From Ooceraea biroi (taxonomy: Eukaryota; Arthropoda; Insecta; Hymenoptera; Formicidae): a stretch of 64,000 bases of DNA. This document shows, in pieces, positions 62,301-64,000 of this stretch. A program made the position numbers and the translations under genes. The stretch covers positions 6,059,838-6,123,837 of the forward strand of contig NC_039516.1 of NCBI RefSeq assembly GCF_003672135.1, in the 5' to 3' direction. Under the pieces are notes generated by a model. The model was not told the origin of the DNA. It saw only the letters and a list, made by a program, of their open reading frames with translations, and ran no database searches. Position 1 is the stretch's first letter; each line of letters opens with the position of its first letter.

Positions 62301-64000
62301 AAAAAAATTAATTAAATAAAATTCAATTTCAAAAACGAATAACAGGAATGCGTCGCGCGCAACTAGTTTTAAGTGCATAAAATTGTCCTGACTTCCAGAA
62401 AACGCATAGACGAAATAAAAACGGAATTTTCCATTACCTGCAGATGAGCATTGCAAAAGTGAATACGGAATATTCCGTCGCCCGCATATAAAGTGTTAAG
62501 AAAATACACTATTCGTAGATCGCATACAATTTGAGGAAGATTTACGACTTTGTCGATTGTCAAAGGACATATCGCTAATTAAACTCTGTACATCAAGAGT
62601 CTAGTCTAGGATCAACGTTTTTACAAGATCTTATCGATAAATGAGACATCAATTAAATATACACGATAAGATCGATCGATTCAACGATGCGAATGATGAA
62701 AGTCTGAGCTTTACGTCGAGACGAAAACATCATATCCACATAAATCCAACTTTATATACACGACCAACGTGATCGGATCTCGTAAATGTACAGTGTTACG
62801 TTTCAAAGGGGAACGACAGGTAAATTTTGTGCCATTCTGGGGAAGGAAAAGCCGCCCTAAATAAACCGTGCATTACAAACTAACGAAGCTTCGAACCGTC
62901 GATTGCTCGTCAACGTAATGCGTTTACTTATTTTCATGATTTTCTGATTTCGCCAAGTAGTGGTAGTAGCGACACAGTAATCCCCTTTGTACAGATTAAT
63001 CGCGATCGCTGAGACTTAATACGATCAGTCTATGGGCAGGATATATAACGTCCGTATAACATTTAAGTACCACATAATTGCAAGCTTCACTTGACAAAAG
63101 GCAGGGAGGACAGTCTTCATCCTATCTTACATTTATCATATTTATGTATATACTATGTACATAGTCCGAATCTCTTTCATATTTGGAAAAATGTGAAGAA
63201 GATTCTGCAAAAAGGGACTGATCTTCGATTTTTGATTTTATAAAACTTAAAACGAAGAAAAATTGTATGATTGTTACATTGCAGCATAAACATGTCACGG
63301 AATATTTAAGATTGCTGCTAAATGTCTATGAATATTGATCCCTTTTGCAGAATACGATCCATGTACCGACCAAAATCTGAAATCTGAGATCTGACAAAAC
63401 ATCAGATTATATCATCTCTACTTCATTTAACGGGTTAGAGAAGACCAGCTGTGAAGTAGTCCTCAAAGTACTTTTCTTTTGTCAGTCTCGCTTTGTTTTC
63501 CAGAACACATACAGCAAAAAAGTACATATGCGACTACATCACGGAAAAATACAACATACACGTTGCACTACGTGATTATTGATGATTATAGAGACAAGAG
63601 GAGAATTCTTGTATTTCAAGAAATGATCAAAAAATCAGATGCAAATCTTCCCCAATATAAGTAATAAAAGTTGATTATGTAACTTAAAACAATAGTCAAC
63701 AAACTTACATATCACAAAAAACTGACTCTCTATTACCTACGGAATGAAGAATATTATGACTGTAAAATCCTCAAAATACAACGAAGGGAAAATAGATTAA
63801 TAAAAAAATCTCACGCGAAAAAAAAGTTTAATCGCTTTGTAGAAGAGAATAATCCATCTGATGCATCTAAATGCACAATAATCCTACTGTCGCGCAACGC
63901 TAAACTAGGCGTTGATTTCTACGGCTTTTTACAACATCTCATTAAAGATCGGAGGCCCTGTCGTTCGCGAATAAGCTATATAAAAATCTATACAATCTAT
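59371..64000. other. Intronic DNA toward the unseen 5' exons of the zinc-finger gene
   Basis: No BTB-domain or other recognisable exon is present on either strand. GC-richer DNA at 59.37-59.55 kb adjoins the zinc-finger exon. A GA-rich simple repeat lies at about 60,110-60,170. The remainder is AT-rich, with an inverted repeat at 63.2-63.35 kb discussed in the findings. Confidence 0.45.
60105..60170. repeat. GA-rich simple repeat
   Basis: Imperfect AGAGAAAGAG units form an almost pure purine run. Frames across it on both strands are artefacts of the repeat. Confidence 0.85.

Noticed and set aside
1..64000. tRNA, rRNA and CRISPR features
   Set aside because: Scanned by eye for box-B-like TTCGA/TTCAA contexts with flanking stems, rRNA-like blocks and regularly spaced repeats. 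Nothing convincing was found, though a dedicated tRNA search could still find one.

Overview
This is a eukaryotic, almost certainly insect, window, most likely from a hymenopteran such as an ant or bee. The genes have GT-AG (and some GC-AG) introns. The background is AT-rich with patches of high GC that keep their CpG dinucleotides. The protein families are animal ones: an annulin-type transglutaminase, NEDD8, ENY2, TIM21 and a BTB/zinc-finger locus. Only about 5 kb can be assigned to coding exons. Most long open reading frames elsewhere are by-products of GC-rich or simple sequence.

Layout. (1) 1-27 kb is gene-poor. The one exon I can support is at 6.27-6.48 kb on the minus strand. It encodes an N-terminus with an eh1-type FSIAAIM motif resembling T-box Tbx20/midline/H15 proteins; the rest of that gene would lie to the left of the window. 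A CpG-rich block (about 6.5-7.7 kb) lies upstream of it, and several GC-rich non-coding islands (for example 10.0-10.7, 17.0-17.7 and 19.1-19.65 kb) are candidate regulatory DNA. (2) 27.4-37.7 kb, minus strand: a complete transglutaminase gene. Ten exons join in frame to 758 aa with an intact Cys-His-Asp triad. It has a Cys-rich first exon 6.5 kb upstream of the body and probably a second alternative first exon at 31.46 kb. (3) 39.9-44.4 kb: a compact housekeeping cluster. TIM21 (minus) is divergent from e(y)2/ENY2 (plus), followed by NEDD8 (plus). NEDD8 has two 18-nt coding exons and carries an antisense piggyBac relic in its last intron. (4) 45.8-64 kb, minus strand: three widely spaced exons, each encoding a pair of C2H2 zinc fingers and ending in its own stop codon, all with the same acceptor phase. 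These look like mutually exclusive 3' exons of a BTB/zinc-finger gene, most likely Broad-complex. The common BTB exons would lie to the right of the window.

Mobile DNA seen directly: a 539-bp fold-back element with a 7-bp target duplication (46.87-47.40 kb), a near-perfect 142-bp hairpin element (35.4 kb), a piggyBac-type MITE flanked by TTAA (58.03-58.32 kb) and a TA-flanked mariner-type MITE (56.22-56.43 kb).

No rRNA, tRNA or CRISPR array was recognised. All exon joins were worked out by hand from splice signals, reading phase and family knowledge, without alignments or transcripts. I found no clear undescribed multi-gene system. The points most worth checking are the GC-AG introns in two genes, the alternative N-termini of the transglutaminase, the phase-matched zinc-finger cassette and the two long hairpin elements.
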